Below are positions 9,685-19,045 of a stretch of DNA of 64,000 nucleotides, piece by piece; the stretch's first letter is position 1, and each line of letters starts with the position of its first letter. The notes below the pieces were generated by a model. That model worked only from the letters and a program-made list of their open reading frames with translations, did no database searches and was not told the origin of the DNA. The translations under genes and the position numbers were made by a program. Origin of the DNA: Rummeliibacillus pycnus_A (GTDB taxonomy: Bacteria > Bacillota > Bacilli > Bacillales_A > Planococcaceae); assembly GCF_044359855.1 (NCBI RefSeq), contig NZ_CP132291.1, forward strand, positions 434,001 through 498,000. Direction: 5' to 3'.

Positions 9685-10452
9685 ATGGTTGAAATTATTG
9701 ATGTAAATGCTGAAAATGTTGATAAATACGGATTTTTTTGTATGAGGAGTAAACCGAAATCTGATGGTTATCAGAAAAAACTTAATTGGGTAAAAGAAAG
9801 ATTAAAAGAGGGATTAAAAATTAAAATAATCCAAGAGAATGGAAGGCAAAAAGGATTTATTGAATATATTCCTGGTGAATTTACTTGGAGAGCTATAAAT
9901 GCTAAAGAATATATGGTTATTCATTGCTTTTGGATTGTTGGAAAGGGTCAGGGAAGAGGATTTGGCAGTCAACTATTGAATGGATGTATTGATGAAGCTA
10001 AACAATTAGGGCTATCGGGCGTTGTTTTAGTCACAAGTGAGCAAGGATGGTTGCCTAATAAAAAGTTTTTTGAAAGCAAAGGGTTCAAAATGGTTGATAA
10101 AATTGATGAATTTGAACTGATGGCTCTTAGTTTCAATAAAAATTCTAAACCACAATTTTTTAACTGGAATGAATCTGCAAAAGAATATAAAGAAGGAATT
10201 ACTATATTTAAGTCTGATCAATGCCCTTATATTCAAGATGCTGTTAGAAACATAATTGAGGCTTCTAAAGATTTAAGTATTAGTGTTCAAATAGTTGATT
10301 TGGATTGTTATAATGTAGCTCAAGAAAAATCACCGACGCCATTTGGAGTGTTCACTGTTATATACAAAGGAGAAATTATTACATATCACCCTGAAACAAA
10401 AAATAGAATTTTAAAAATGATTAATAAAAAGAACTTATTAATAAATAGTTAG
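9685..10452 (+). CDS. GNAT N-acetyltransferase with C-terminal YoaP domain
   Basis: Two-part protein of 255 residues. Residues 1 to about 130 form a GNAT fold with the acetyl-CoA loop GKGQGRGFGSQLL near 91-103. Residues from about 140 resemble the YoaP C-terminal domain, with a thioredoxin-like segment around DQCPYI. Proteins of this architecture occur in Firmicutes and archaea, but their substrate is not established. Ribosome binding site AAGGAGGG precedes the ATG. It is followed by a region of decayed mobile DNA. Confidence 0.75.
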   Translation: MVEIIDVNAENVDKYGFFCMRSKPKSDGYQKKLNWVKERLKEGLKIKIIQENGRQKGFIEYIPGEFTWRAINAKEYMVIHCFWIVGKGQGRGFGSQLLNGCIDEAKQLGLSGVVLVTSEQGWLPNKKFFESKGFKMVDKIDEFELMALSFNKNSKPQFFNWNESAKEYKEGITIFKSDQCPYIQDAVRNIIEASKDLSISVQIVDLDCYNVAQEKSPTPFGVFTVIYKGEIITYHPETKNRILKMINKKNLLINS

Positions 10453-10569
10453 ATCTTATTCAGCAATCAGGTGCGATTCTTGAATAGTATCCTGATATAT
10501 ACATAAAACTAGGGAAGATTGTTTGCGATTAACACCTATTAACGAATGATACAAAATAATTACAATTAA

Positions 10570-10647
10570 AACGTTCGTGTTTTAATGCCTAAAGTGCGAT
10601 TCTCTCATCGGCTGGATTCATCAACAACTGAATAAAACACGAACATT
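10570..10647. repeat. Long-spaced inverted repeat next to an integrase relic
   Basis: AAYGTTCGTGTTTTA at 10570-10584 is the inverse of 10633-10647 with one mismatch. The 48-bp spacer contains GTGCGATTCT, a 10-mer that also occurs near 10471. It begins just downstream of the tyrosine-recombinase relic and could be its terminator or part of an element end. Confidence 0.5.
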
Positions 10648-10658
10648 ATTTATAATCG

Positions 10659-11213
10659 TTAGTTTTTGGGATAAAAGGTTGTATGCCTTAAGTATGCAGT
10701 GTTAAACGGGTGAGGGGAGGTCAGCTTTTTTCAACATATCTTTGAAAATGACATGTAACCCACGCGGATCTAATGCTATATGGTTTTTATTCAGGAAAAC
10801 AAGCTCACATCAATTCGAATTAATTCATTTTCAAAACTAACTTGTTCTCATGTTAATAAAACGAGTTCAGACCGTCTTAAAACGGTCGTAGCTAATAGTT
10901 TAGACATTAATCTCATTTCGCTTCGAAAACATGAATGAGTGTGCCCTAGATAGCGAAATAACTATTGTGGATCCATCAAGGTCTTATAGACAGGGAGTCT
11001 ACCGTCGATTTTTGGAGATTTAATGTCGTGTATTGAATAAATCGAGTACTTGGGTCTTGGTAATCTCATTTAAAAGGGTTGAACGGCCATGATCCGTCAA
11101 AAACGTTAAAAAGAGCTGCAAATCGTATTCATAACTGGTGACTGTATATAGCGAATAATTTTTTCAATCTTAATACACAAAACAAACTCATCAATGGCAG
11201 CATATAGTTGCAA
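10659..11213 (-). pseudogene. Decayed tyrosine recombinase (phage integrase family)
   Basis: Translation of the minus strand in more than one frame recovers all parts of a tyrosine recombinase. There is a start-like TTG at 11213 with GGAG upstream, then an N-terminal SAM-like domain (SYEYDLQLFLTFL near 11120-11090). The box I segment LLATTVLRRSELVLLT*EQV, with the first catalytic arginine, has a TGA where tryptophan is usual. A box II-like segment ends with YLRHTT. Several frameshifts and stops, and a length of 555 bp instead of about 900, show that it is dead. It fills most of the 1.06-kb space between the YoaP fusion and the next gene. Confidence 0.7.
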
Positions 11214-11371
11214 GAATATAATCTCCATATAAAATATTAAACATTCATCTCATTATCGTAAAAAGAGAGTTATCGGTCATTTGAAAATTATATGGAACTT
11301 CACAATTATAAATCGAAAAGTACAAATATTAGGGGGAATTGGCATATTCAAGCCCTCTCTCACATTTTTTA

Positions 11372-11407
<36 letters not shown>

Positions 11408-11484
11408 GTTTCGTTAGATAAGTATACTTGAAACAGTGAGATATTTGAGATTTTTTCGAAGATATCCTGATTTTTATGCATTAA

Positions 11485-11515
11485 AAAAACTTCAGCATTG
11501 GTAACTGAAGTTTTT
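11485..11515 (-). terminator. Terminator of the 11.5-kb small gene
   Basis: AAAAACTTCAG paired with CTGAAGTTTTT around a 9-nt loop. The minus-strand T run follows, directly after the stop codon. Confidence 0.8.
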
Positions 11516-11924
11516 AACGTTTTGCTGATCTAGTTGTTTGATTGTTAATACTACGATTTGTTCTGCTATTTTTTGATTTTCTCAAATGATGCATTTTGTC
11601 CCACGATTCCTTCATTTTACGCTTCAATGATTTGCTACTATCTAATATTAATGTATATCCACTAATAAGTAATTTTTTTACTCTTGTTAGATATTTACTG
11701 TTTAATTTCGTTTGTATTTTATTCCAATTTACTAATTTAAGTTTAGATAATCGTTGTTTTGTATTCATACGATTTTGAGCTTTGTTTGATAGTGTTTCTT
11801 CTGGTAATTCTAATGAACGAATTGCTAAATCAAATTGAGTTTCTGATACCTTGATTTTCATATCAATTAACACCAATGGGATCAAGGCTAACGATAAAAT
11901 AAGTGTGATAAAAACAAATATCAA
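11514..11924 (-). CDS. Small basic membrane-anchored protein of unknown function
   Basis: Protein of 136 residues. Residues 1-20 form a single hydrophobic helix; the rest is very basic (many K and R, ending QTTRSAKR) and probably cytoplasmic. No family recognised. The TTG start at 11924 has a G-rich GGGGGG ribosome binding site seven bases upstream. A dedicated terminator follows the stop, which supports a real gene. Monocistronic. Confidence 0.55.
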   Translation of the reverse strand: MIFVFITLILSLALIPLVLIDMKIKVSETQFDLAIRSLELPEETLSNKAQNRMNTKQRLSKLKLVNWNKIQTKLNSKYLTRVKKLLISGYTLILDSSKSLKRKMKESWDKMHHLRKSKNSRTNRSINNQTTRSAKR

Positions 11925-12025
11925 TTCTAACCCCCCTGTCCTTTGTTTCTACAACACACTATTCCCTATTTATATGCATTAAAAACATTTAAAGCACAAA
12001 TATATTTGAACTTTTTGGCAATAAT

Positions 12026-12055
12026 AAAAAGCAACCACAAAAATGGTTACTTTTT
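12026..12055 (-). terminator. Terminator downstream of the GrpB-like gene
   Basis: AAAAAGCAACCA / TGGTTACTTTTT hairpin with one mismatch, about 90 bp after the GrpB-like stop on the minus strand. Confidence 0.65.
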
Positions 12056-12143
12056 ATACATCAGCTAGTATTTAACAGCCTTTCTAAGTTAAATTGACAT
12101 TTTTATTAAATTGGTAAAAAAAGCAAAACTGATCTATATCCAC

Positions 12144-12656
12144 TTATTTTCCCCATACAGCGGCCATTTTATCGATTGTTTGGATAAAATCATGTTTTCC
12201 TTGTATGTACTTCTCAATATCAACTGGATTTTCTTGCGCTAATTTTTTCTTTAAAGCCCCATATTGAAGTGCTTCATAATGATTTGCTATTAGAAAATCA
12301 CGAAAAGCTAAAAGTCTATTAATTTCTTTGTCTCCTGTTTGGAACATATGAATATGATGTGTGCGATTTGATAAGGTTCCTTTAATAAAAAAACGTCTTC
12401 CTGGTATTCCATTCTCACCAAAAGCTCTATAACCGTTTACAGCAAGCCGCTCCGTAAAATCATCAATCTGTTGAATGTTCTTAACTTCTACAAGCACATC
12501 AATAATTGGATTTGCAGACATATCTGGTATCGCCGTACTACCAATATGATAAATCTCTATTATTTCCTCTGGTAATAGCTTTTGCAAATTCTCTGCTTCT
12601 AAATTAAACATCTCTGGCCATTTTTCATTGTAAGGAACAACTTTCACTTCACGCAT
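12144..12656 (-). CDS. GrpB family protein (UPF0157)
   Basis: Protein of 170 residues with the GrpB/UPF0157 hallmarks: the VPYNEKWPEMF start, HIGSTAIPDM and NPIIDVLV, which place it in the nucleotidyltransferase fold superfamily. Some relatives are fused to dephospho-CoA kinase, but the function of stand-alone members is not settled. It lies 38 bp downstream of dctR and could be read through from it. Confidence 0.85.
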   Translation of the reverse strand: MREVKVVPYNEKWPEMFNLEAENLQKLLPEEIIEIYHIGSTAIPDMSANPIIDVLVEVKNIQQIDDFTERLAVNGYRAFGENGIPGRRFFIKGTLSNRTHHIHMFQTGDKEINRLLAFRDFLIANHYEALQYGALKKKLAQENPVDIEKYIQGKHDFIQTIDKMAAVWGK

Positions 12657-12694
12657 CTTTTCATCTCCATTTCATTTTTTCTTTATTATCTTTA

Positions 12695-13381
12695 CTAGTG
12701 AATTAATCGATATTGATTAACAGGTCTTCCGACTCCGCCATATTGAATATCGATTTTCACTTTATCTTGTTTCTCAAGATAATCCAAATAACGACGAGCA
12801 GTTACTCGAGCAAGACCAACGCCATTTGCCACCTCTTCAGCAGAAACAGATTGTTCTTGCGTACCGATAAATGTAACAATTTTCGCTAGTGTTGCAGCAT
12901 TCAGACCTTTTGGTAAATGTTCATCTGAAATTTGAGGTGAGCTTTGTTGCTTGTGTAAAAGAGTATCAAGCTCACTCTGAGTCATCTCATTCTTTTCTTC
13001 AATTTTCGCTTTAAAGAGTCGATAATTTTGTAATGTTTGCTTCATCCGTTCAAATGAGAACGGCTTCATAATGTAATCAAATACACCGAGTTGGAGCATT
13101 TTCTGAATGGTTTTCATATCATTTGCTGCGGTAACAGCGATGACATCGACTTTTAAACCCTTTTCTCGTATCTTTTTTAATGTCTCGATACCGTCTTGCT
13201 CTGGCATAAATATGTCCATAAAGACAAGATCCGGTTTTAGCAGTTTAATTTGTTGAATGCCTTCAATGCCATTCTTAGCGGTACCAATTAGATGATATCC
13301 AGCTACTTGTTCGATAAATTGACGATTCACTTGTCGAACCATTGGATCATCTTCGACTAATAATACTTGAATCGGTTGCAT
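12695..13381 (-). CDS. dctR: C4-dicarboxylate response regulator DctR
   Basis: Response regulator of the CitB/DcuR type, 228 residues from the preferred ATG at 13381 (an ATG at 13390 sits too close to the AAAGGGG ribosome binding site). The receiver domain spans 1-120 with phosphoacceptor D56 in LVFMDIFMP. The C-terminal part carries a helix-turn-helix (VSAEEVANGVGLARVTARRYL). Gene order with dctS, dctB and dctP identifies it as the partner of the DctS kinase, activating dctP when fumarate, succinate or malate is present. It starts 15 bp after the dctS stop. Confidence 0.88.
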   Translation of the reverse strand: MQPIQVLLVEDDPMVRQVNRQFIEQVAGYHLIGTAKNGIEGIQQIKLLKPDLVFMDIFMPEQDGIETLKKIREKGLKVDVIAVTAANDMKTIQKMLQLGVFDYIMKPFSFERMKQTLQNYRLFKAKIEEKNEMTQSELDTLLHKQQSSPQISDEHLPKGLNAATLAKIVTFIGTQEQSVSAEEVANGVGLARVTARRYLDYLEKQDKVKIDIQYGGVGRPVNQYRLIH

Positions 13382-13396
13382 ATCATTCATCCCCTT

Positions 13397-14992
13397 TTAT
13401 AAATAAAACGTAACAAACACGCTTGTCCCTTCACCAGGGGAACTTGTTACATCAATTGTACCATCTAATTTTCTAACAATGTCTTGAATTAAATAAAGAC
13501 CTATTCCATGATTTTCATTTCTCTTTGAGGTATAGCCATTTGCAAAGATACGCGAAATCACTTCTTCGGACATACCGACACCGTTATCTTCGACTAAGAT
13601 TGATAAAGTCTCCTCGTCTTGATCGATACTAATTAGAACTTTCTTATCGTCTTTATCTATCAACTGAAGTGCATCAAAAGCATTTTCGATTAAATTCCCA
13701 ATTATAACAACAAAATCATTAAAGTCTAATTGATCTGGTAAATACGTTAATTGACTATTCATATCAATTTCTACATCAATCCCGAGCTCTTTTCCGTGAT
13801 TAATCTTACTTAGTAAAAGTCCAGAGATGTTTTGATTCTTGATACGATCATTTAAAAAATTAGCAATCTCATCTTGTTTTTCTTTTACTTCCTCAATATA
13901 AGACAATGCCTGTTGATAATGACCAAGCTGTAATAATCCAGCTATTGTATGAATTTTGTTTTTGTGTTCGTGGTTTTGAATACGTAATGCCTGTACAAAT
14001 TCCTTCACACCTGTAAGTTCTTCAGCTAGCTTTTTCACTTCTGTACGGTCTTGGAAAATAGCGATTGCACCAACTATTTCACCATCGACCTCTATTGGTA
14101 CACGATTACTCATAATATTGTGCTGGTTGATGAGTAGTTCTTTGTTATAGATGGGGATATTATAATCTAAAATTTCAGGTAAACGAGTATCTGGTAAAAT
14201 ATCATAGATTTTTTTACCGATTAATTCTTGCTGATCAACACCTAATATTTGTTTTGCTTTCGTATTGAAAATAGTAACCGTAAAGTCATTATCAATAGCT
14301 ATAATCCCCTCGTGCATGGCATTAAATGTTTCTGTTCGTTCTGTATACTGCTTAGCAATTTCATGTGGCTCTAAATCAAACATCTGTTTTTTCATGTTTC
14401 TACCGAGCATCCATGCACCCCAAGCACCGAATAAGAGTGATAATAACGTAGCAACAAAGATTTCTTTACGAATACTATATAAAATTTCCACTATTGTTGG
14501 AAGACTGTACCCTACGATCACAACTCCTACTTGTTGATGCTTGTCATTCATGATCGGCACAAAAGCACGCATGGTTTTTCCGACTTCACCTTTTGCTTTA
14601 GACAAGTAATAGTGTTCAGCAAAAGCTGCATTTTCATCGCCCGTATTAGATTTCTTACCGATTAAGGCTTTTACAGGATGAGATAAACGTATATGATCCA
14701 TATTTAATACAACAATATATTCTGCTTTGTTAATAATACGTATGCCTTCTATTGTTTCATTGATGACCTTTGCTTGATCCATAGGTTTTTTATCTGTTGA
14801 TAGTTCTTTTTGAACTTCTGGAAGTTTCGCAACCGTTCGTGCAATAAGCATAGCCTGATTACCTAACTCTTTTTCCTTTGTGGACAGAATATTACCTAAA
14901 ACAAAAATTCCTGCTACTAAAAATGAAAATACGATGATGAAGAAGGTGAGCGACATAATTTTGCCGTTCATTGACAGATGCTTCTTTTTCAC
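13397..14992 (-). CDS. dctS: C4-dicarboxylate sensor histidine kinase DctS
   Basis: CitA/DcuS-type sensor kinase of 531 residues. In order: TM1 about 12-34, an extracytoplasmic Cache/PAS-like domain about 35-170, TM2 about 178-196, a cytoplasmic PAS domain about 220-315, a dimerisation helix with the phosphohistidine H341 in QNHEHKNKIH, and an ATPase domain with the N box (NLIENAFDAL), DNGVGM and HGIGLYL. It should phosphorylate DctR. Divergent from dctB with 90 bp between the starts. Confidence 0.9.
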   Translation of the reverse strand: MKKKHLSMNGKIMSLTFFIIVFSFLVAGIFVLGNILSTKEKELGNQAMLIARTVAKLPEVQKELSTDKKPMDQAKVINETIEGIRIINKAEYIVVLNMDHIRLSHPVKALIGKKSNTGDENAAFAEHYYLSKAKGEVGKTMRAFVPIMNDKHQQVGVVIVGYSLPTIVEILYSIRKEIFVATLLSLLFGAWGAWMLGRNMKKQMFDLEPHEIAKQYTERTETFNAMHEGIIAIDNDFTVTIFNTKAKQILGVDQQELIGKKIYDILPDTRLPEILDYNIPIYNKELLINQHNIMSNRVPIEVDGEIVGAIAIFQDRTEVKKLAEELTGVKEFVQALRIQNHEHKNKIHTIAGLLQLGHYQQALSYIEEVKEKQDEIANFLNDRIKNQNISGLLLSKINHGKELGIDVEIDMNSQLTYLPDQLDFNDFVVIIGNLIENAFDALQLIDKDDKKVLISIDQDEETLSILVEDNGVGMSEEVISRIFANGYTSKRNENHGIGLYLIQDIVRKLDGTIDVTSSPGEGTSVFVTFYL

Positions 14993-15082
14993 CGTTCTTC
15001 CTCCTATCTGTTAGTATACGAATATTGTATCACTTGAAATTATGTTAGAATAGAAAGAAAATGTCAGAATGTTGGTGATTGC

Positions 15083-16129
15083 ATGAAAGTTTATATTACA
15101 ACCGCCATTTTAACAATTGTGCTGCTTCTAGGTGCCATTGGCTATAAACAGCAATTTTGGCAAACAGCATCGTTACCGGTGGATCATGAACAGCAAGGGT
15201 TAAATCAACAAATTGTGATCAACTTTAGTCATGTAGTTGCAGAAGATACACCAAAGGGACGTACTGCGATAAAATTTGCTGAGCTTTTAGAGCAAAAGAC
15301 AAATGGGCGTATCCATGTCATTATCTATCCAAATGGGATGCTTTATAACGATGATAACGAATTAAAAGCATTGCAAGATGGAGATGTACAGATGATTGCT
15401 CCATCTTTCTCTAAAATGACAAAAGTAATCCCCTCTTGGCAAGTATTAGATTTACCTTACTTGTTTCATACAGATGAAGATGTAAAGAAAATACTTAATG
15501 GTCGTGTAGGTGAACAATTACTTAACCAATTAAGTCATGCTAATATTAAAGGTCTAGCTTTCTGGAATAATGGCTTTAAACAAATGATTTCGGAGAAAAA
15601 ACCATTAGTAAAGCTAGAAGACTTTCAAAACTTGAAGGTGCGTGCTATGCCAAGTAGCGTATTACAATCGCAATTTGAATTGCTTGGGGCAAGTTCCACC
15701 AACACTTCATTTGATGAACTGTATTCTGAAATCGAAAATCATGAGATTGATGCGCAAGAAAATACAATTTCAAATATTTATTCAAAAGGTTTTTATAAAG
15801 TTCAAAATCATATTACATTATCGAATCATGGATTACTTGGGTATTCAGTTTTGATGAATGAAGACTTTTGGAATAGCCTTCCCCCAGACCTACAAGAAGA
15901 TGTGACAGAGGCTATGAATGAAGCAACCGAATGGAATTTTCAAATGGCTAAAAAAATGAATAAAGTTGACTTAGAAAAATTAGAAAAAGAACCGAATATT
16001 GATATCAATTACCTATCTGTTGCAGAACAGAAAAGATGGGAGCAGAAACTCCAGCCGTTATATACATCTTATAAGGATGAAATCGGTTCCGTTTTCTTAA
16101 AAGAAATCCAATCTGAGGTTAATCATTAA
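15083..16129 (+). CDS. dctB: C4-dicarboxylate-binding protein DctB (TRAP DctP fold)
   Basis: Extracytoplasmic solute-binding protein of 348 residues with a hydrophobic N-terminal segment (4-20), no lipobox cysteine, and the TRAP-type DctP fold (VVAEDTPKGRTAIKFAELLE; LKVRAMPSSVLQ near 190). No TRAP membrane subunits (DctQ/DctM) are nearby. In Bacillus subtilis the equivalent DctB acts as a co-sensor with DctS rather than as a transport component, and the divergent dctS here fits that role. The symbol follows that gene order. Confidence 0.85.
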   Translation: MKVYITTAILTIVLLLGAIGYKQQFWQTASLPVDHEQQGLNQQIVINFSHVVAEDTPKGRTAIKFAELLEQKTNGRIHVIIYPNGMLYNDDNELKALQDGDVQMIAPSFSKMTKVIPSWQVLDLPYLFHTDEDVKKILNGRVGEQLLNQLSHANIKGLAFWNNGFKQMISEKKPLVKLEDFQNLKVRAMPSSVLQSQFELLGASSTNTSFDELYSEIENHEIDAQENTISNIYSKGFYKVQNHITLSNHGLLGYSVLMNEDFWNSLPPDLQEDVTEAMNEATEWNFQMAKKMNKVDLEKLEKEPNIDINYLSVAEQKRWEQKLQPLYTSYKDEIGSVFLKEIQSEVNH

Positions 16130-16182
16130 CATCTGTATTAGTACAAAAAGACCTTTATTCTTAAATTATCTAAAAATTTTTT

Positions 16183-16210
16183 AAACCGAGAATTTATTCT
16201 CGGTTTTTTC
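16183..16210 (+). terminator. dctB terminator
   Basis: AAACCGAGAAT / ATTCTCGGTTT hairpin followed by TTTTC, 54 bp after the dctB stop. Confidence 0.85.
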
Positions 16211-16264
16211 TTATTCAGCGCTATGACTGGCTTTGCGATACATTTGAGTACCCATCAAAGTTCT

Positions 16265-16282
16265 ATGACCAAAATGACCAAA
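16265..16282 (+). promoter_or_regulatory. Candidate DctR site: tandem 9-mer
   Basis: Two exact adjacent copies of ATGACCAAA (16265-16273 and 16274-16282) lie 107 bp before dctP. Response regulators often bind such direct repeats; assignment to DctR is inference. Confidence 0.4.
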
Positions 16283-16336
16283 AAGAGTTTTATCACCATA
16301 ATAATCGTTTTCAGTTTTAATAGAGTATCATGGTCC

Positions 16337-16351
16337 ATGTAAGCGATAACA
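16337..16351 (+). promoter_or_regulatory. Candidate CcpA cre site before dctP
   Basis: ATGTAAGCGATAACA fits the cre consensus WTGNAANCGNWNNCW at all fixed positions and lies 38 bp before the dctP start. It suggests catabolite repression of dicarboxylate uptake, in parallel with the aspA cre. Confidence 0.6.
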
Positions 16352-16389
16352 ATTTGCAGAAATAAACTTCACACAAAGAGGGTATGACT

Positions 16390-17670
16390 ATGAGAATTAA
16401 CTTTAAAAACTTAACCGTTCAAGTAATTTGTGCAATTATCTTGGGGATTATCGTTGGTGTACTTTTCCCTAGTTTTGGAGCTCAATTAAAAGTATTGGCA
16501 GATATCTTTATTAAACTTATTAAGATGCTAATTGCTCCAATTATCTTCCTTACAGTTGTTACTGGTATAGGCGGTATGGGCAACTTAAAAAAAGTTGGTA
16601 CAATCGGTGGTAAAGCACTTATTTACTTTGAAATCGTTTCATCAATTGCTTTAGCAATCGGTTTACTTGTTGTTAACATCATCCAGCCAGGTAAGGGTTT
16701 AGATACTTCACATATTAAAGGTGGAGACATTTCACAATTTACAAAACAAGCTACCGAATCTGATCATGGTTTTGTGGCATTTATCTCGAATATTATTCCA
16801 GATAACTTTTTCGGATCACTTGCAAACGGCGAATTATTGCCAGTATTATTCTGTGCAATTCTATTTGGGGTAGCCGCTGCATCAATTGGAGATCCAGTAA
16901 AACCAGTCATTAAACTTTGCGAACAAGTATCTGAGATTTTCTTCAAAATTATCGGAATGGTCATGAAACTATCTCCTATTGGGGCATTTGGCGCAATGGC
17001 ATTCACAATCGGTAATTTTGGTTTAGGTTCATTAAAATCTTTAGGCTTACTAATGGCTTCTGTTTACATTACCATGTTTTTATTTGTTGTTATCGTATTG
17101 GGTCTAATCGCAAAATTCTTTGGATTTAACATCTTTAAATTCATTGCTTATATCAAAGATGAATTGTTCGTCGTGCTTGGTACATCATCATCTGAATCAG
17201 CATTACCATCTATTATGAGAAAACTTGAACGATTCGGATGCTCGAAACAAGTAGTTGGTTTAGTCGTTCCAACTGGTTATTCATTTAACTTAGATGGTAC
17301 ATCTATCTACTTATCAATGGCAGCAATGTTTATTGCACAAGCTTACAATGTCGATTTATCAATATGGCAACAAATTTACTTACTAGGGATTTTGATGATT
17401 ACGTCAAAAGGTGCTGCAGGGGTAACTGGTTCAGGGTTCATCACATTAGCAGCGACAATAGCTGCATTCCCAATGATTCCTGTAGAAGGTATAGCATTAC
17501 TAATTGGTGTTGACCGCTTCATGTCTGAAGCACGTGCCATCACTAACATCATTGGTAACTCAGTTGCTACAGTCGTAATAGCAAAAGTGGAAAAAGAATT
17601 CGATCCTGTTAAGCATAAAGAATTTGAAAAAGAAATTGCCGCAGCACATCAACAAACACACTCTCATTAA
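16390..17670 (+). CDS. dctP: C4-dicarboxylate:cation symporter DctP (DAACS family)
   Basis: Membrane protein of 426 residues of the dicarboxylate/amino acid:cation symporter family. The re-entrant loop motifs are visible: the serine-rich GTSSSESALPS near 258-268, TGYSFNLDGTS near 294-304, and GVTGSGF. It imports succinate, fumarate or malate with cations. The ATG at 16390 is preferred because AAAGAGGG is at normal spacing; an ATG six bases earlier is nearly on top of it. Its position after dctR-dctS/dctB matches the Bacillus dct locus. Strong terminator downstream. Confidence 0.9.
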   Translation: MRINFKNLTVQVICAIILGIIVGVLFPSFGAQLKVLADIFIKLIKMLIAPIIFLTVVTGIGGMGNLKKVGTIGGKALIYFEIVSSIALAIGLLVVNIIQPGKGLDTSHIKGGDISQFTKQATESDHGFVAFISNIIPDNFFGSLANGELLPVLFCAILFGVAAASIGDPVKPVIKLCEQVSEIFFKIIGMVMKLSPIGAFGAMAFTIGNFGLGSLKSLGLLMASVYITMFLFVVIVLGLIAKFFGFNIFKFIAYIKDELFVVLGTSSSESALPSIMRKLERFGCSKQVVGLVVPTGYSFNLDGTSIYLSMAAMFIAQAYNVDLSIWQQIYLLGILMITSKGAAGVTGSGFITLAATIAAFPMIPVEGIALLIGVDRFMSEARAITNIIGNSVATVVIAKVEKEFDPVKHKEFEKEIAAAHQQTHSH

Positions 17671-17722
17671 TAGCAGAACGTCATAAAAGGAATTCGATCT
17701 CCTCGACAATGACTTTCGATAT

Positions 17723-17758
17723 AACCACCCGCTCTCCTCGTTGCGGGTGGTTTTTTAT
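17723..17758 (+). terminator. dctP terminator
   Basis: AACCACCCGC / GCGGGTGGTT stem with a 10-nt loop and TTTTTTATT tail, 52 bp after dctP. Confidence 0.92.
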
Positions 17759-17768
17759 TGTTTTAGAT

Positions 17769-18428
17769 TTACTTTAAACTTAACTTTTGTAGCAACTCAG
17801 ATAACTCGATTTCCTTCATAGAATTAATTCTCATTGCAACTTGATGATCAAAAACCAAATTTTGCGTTGCAGCATTTGGAACAACTACGCATGGAATATT
17901 AGCTCGAATAGCCGCAAGAGAACCATTTGGAGAATCCTCAAAGACAACTGCTTCATTTGGCTGAATTCCAAAGTGTTCTAAAACCTTTAAATAAAGCTCA
18001 GGATTTGGTTTCACCTCAGTTACATCATCCGCTGTATAAATTAAATCAAAATACTTTTCCAAATCAAGCATTTCTAAAAACCTATAAATCCATTTTTTAG
18101 TTGAACTTGAAGCAAGCGCTACCTTTAATCCTAATTCCTTCGCCTGTTCAAAATAATGAATCACACCATCTCGAGGAGGTTTCTTTACTATTGAATCCTC
18201 AAAAATAGCTGTCCGTTCTTTACAGATTTCATTTTTGTCTAATTTAGTATCACTGTGTATAAGTTTTTCATAAGGATCGAAAACGAAGTTAGTTCCGATT
18301 GACTCATACCATCGTTGCAATGGAAACTCTACATTATATTTTTTATAAATACTTTGATAAGATTCTAATTCGTATGTCTCCGTATCAAAAATTAATCCAT
18401 CAAAATCGAAAATAACAGCTTTAATCAT
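17769..18428 (-). CDS. HAD-superfamily hydrolase (YhcW/beta-PGM-like)
   Basis: Haloacid dehalogenase-type phosphatase of 219 residues with motif I FDFDG (nucleophile D8, D10), motif II ALASSSTKKW near 104, the lysine near 130 (EVKPNPELYL) and motif III VFEDSPNGSLAA near 160. The helical cap after motif I places it in the phosphoglucomutase/phosphatase subfamily. B. subtilis YhcW is a similar protein. It acts on a small sugar or nucleotide phosphate; the substrate is unknown. Confidence 0.85.
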   Translation of the reverse strand: MIKAVIFDFDGLIFDTETYELESYQSIYKKYNVEFPLQRWYESIGTNFVFDPYEKLIHSDTKLDKNEICKERTAIFEDSIVKKPPRDGVIHYFEQAKELGLKVALASSSTKKWIYRFLEMLDLEKYFDLIYTADDVTEVKPNPELYLKVLEHFGIQPNEAVVFEDSPNGSLAAIRANIPCVVVPNAATQNLVFDHQVAMRINSMKEIELSELLQKLSLK

Positions 18429-18676
18429 CGAATCTCTCCCCTATGTATTCTTCTAAAAATATAACCACGATATAAAATTTTAATCCAATATTTGATATTC
18501 ATTCTAGAAATATTTCAACAAATCCTTTTATTCTGGAATATTCAAAAGCCATTAAAGACTGAGGAAAAACTAAACCCTTCTTCGTATTAAAATAATCTGT
18601 TTAGCTAAACATTTTTCTTCTGTTTTGAAAATACAATAGTAAGTAAGTGAAAAAATATACTATGGGAGATGATTAA

Positions 18677-18991
18677 ATGTTAGTAACCACTACAAACAAT
18701 CTTGATGGCAAAAGAATTCTAACCTATCATGGTATTGTCACAGGTGAAGCGATTATGGGTGCCAATATTGTACGTGATATCTTCGCTTCTATAACAGATG
18801 TCATTGGAGGACGTAGTTCAGCATATGAAGGCAAACTCGCTGAAGGACGTGAAATAGCTATTTCTGAAATGACAGAGCGTGCTGAAAAACTAGGTGCTAA
18901 CGCAGTAATCGGTGTGGATCTAGATTTCGAAACAATTCGAGATGGCATGTTAATGTGTGTCGCTACTGGTACGGCAGTGACTTATGCATAA
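18677..18991 (+). CDS. UPF0145 family protein (YbjQ-like)
   Basis: Protein of 104 residues of the UPF0145/YbjQ family, recognised by ILTYHGIVTGEAIMGANI, the AISEMTERAEKLGANAVIGV helix-strand unit and the C-terminal MCVATGTAV. The family folds as small pentameric rings and is often called heavy-metal binding, but a role is not proven. The ATG follows GGGAGATGATTAA. It is preceded by a 248-bp AT-rich leader and has no operon partner. Confidence 0.85.
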   Translation: MLVTTTNNLDGKRILTYHGIVTGEAIMGANIVRDIFASITDVIGGRSSAYEGKLAEGREIAISEMTERAEKLGANAVIGVDLDFETIRDGMLMCVATGTAVTYA

Positions 18992-19045
18992 TACTGAGAT
19001 TTAACGTTCATCTACTAATGTAGCATTATATTCGTTAAGAGAAAT

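Noticed and set aside
10561..10660. Possible integron attC site
   Set aside because: There is an inverted repeat, but the core sites do not fit RYYYAAC and GTTRRRY and no integron integrase is present.
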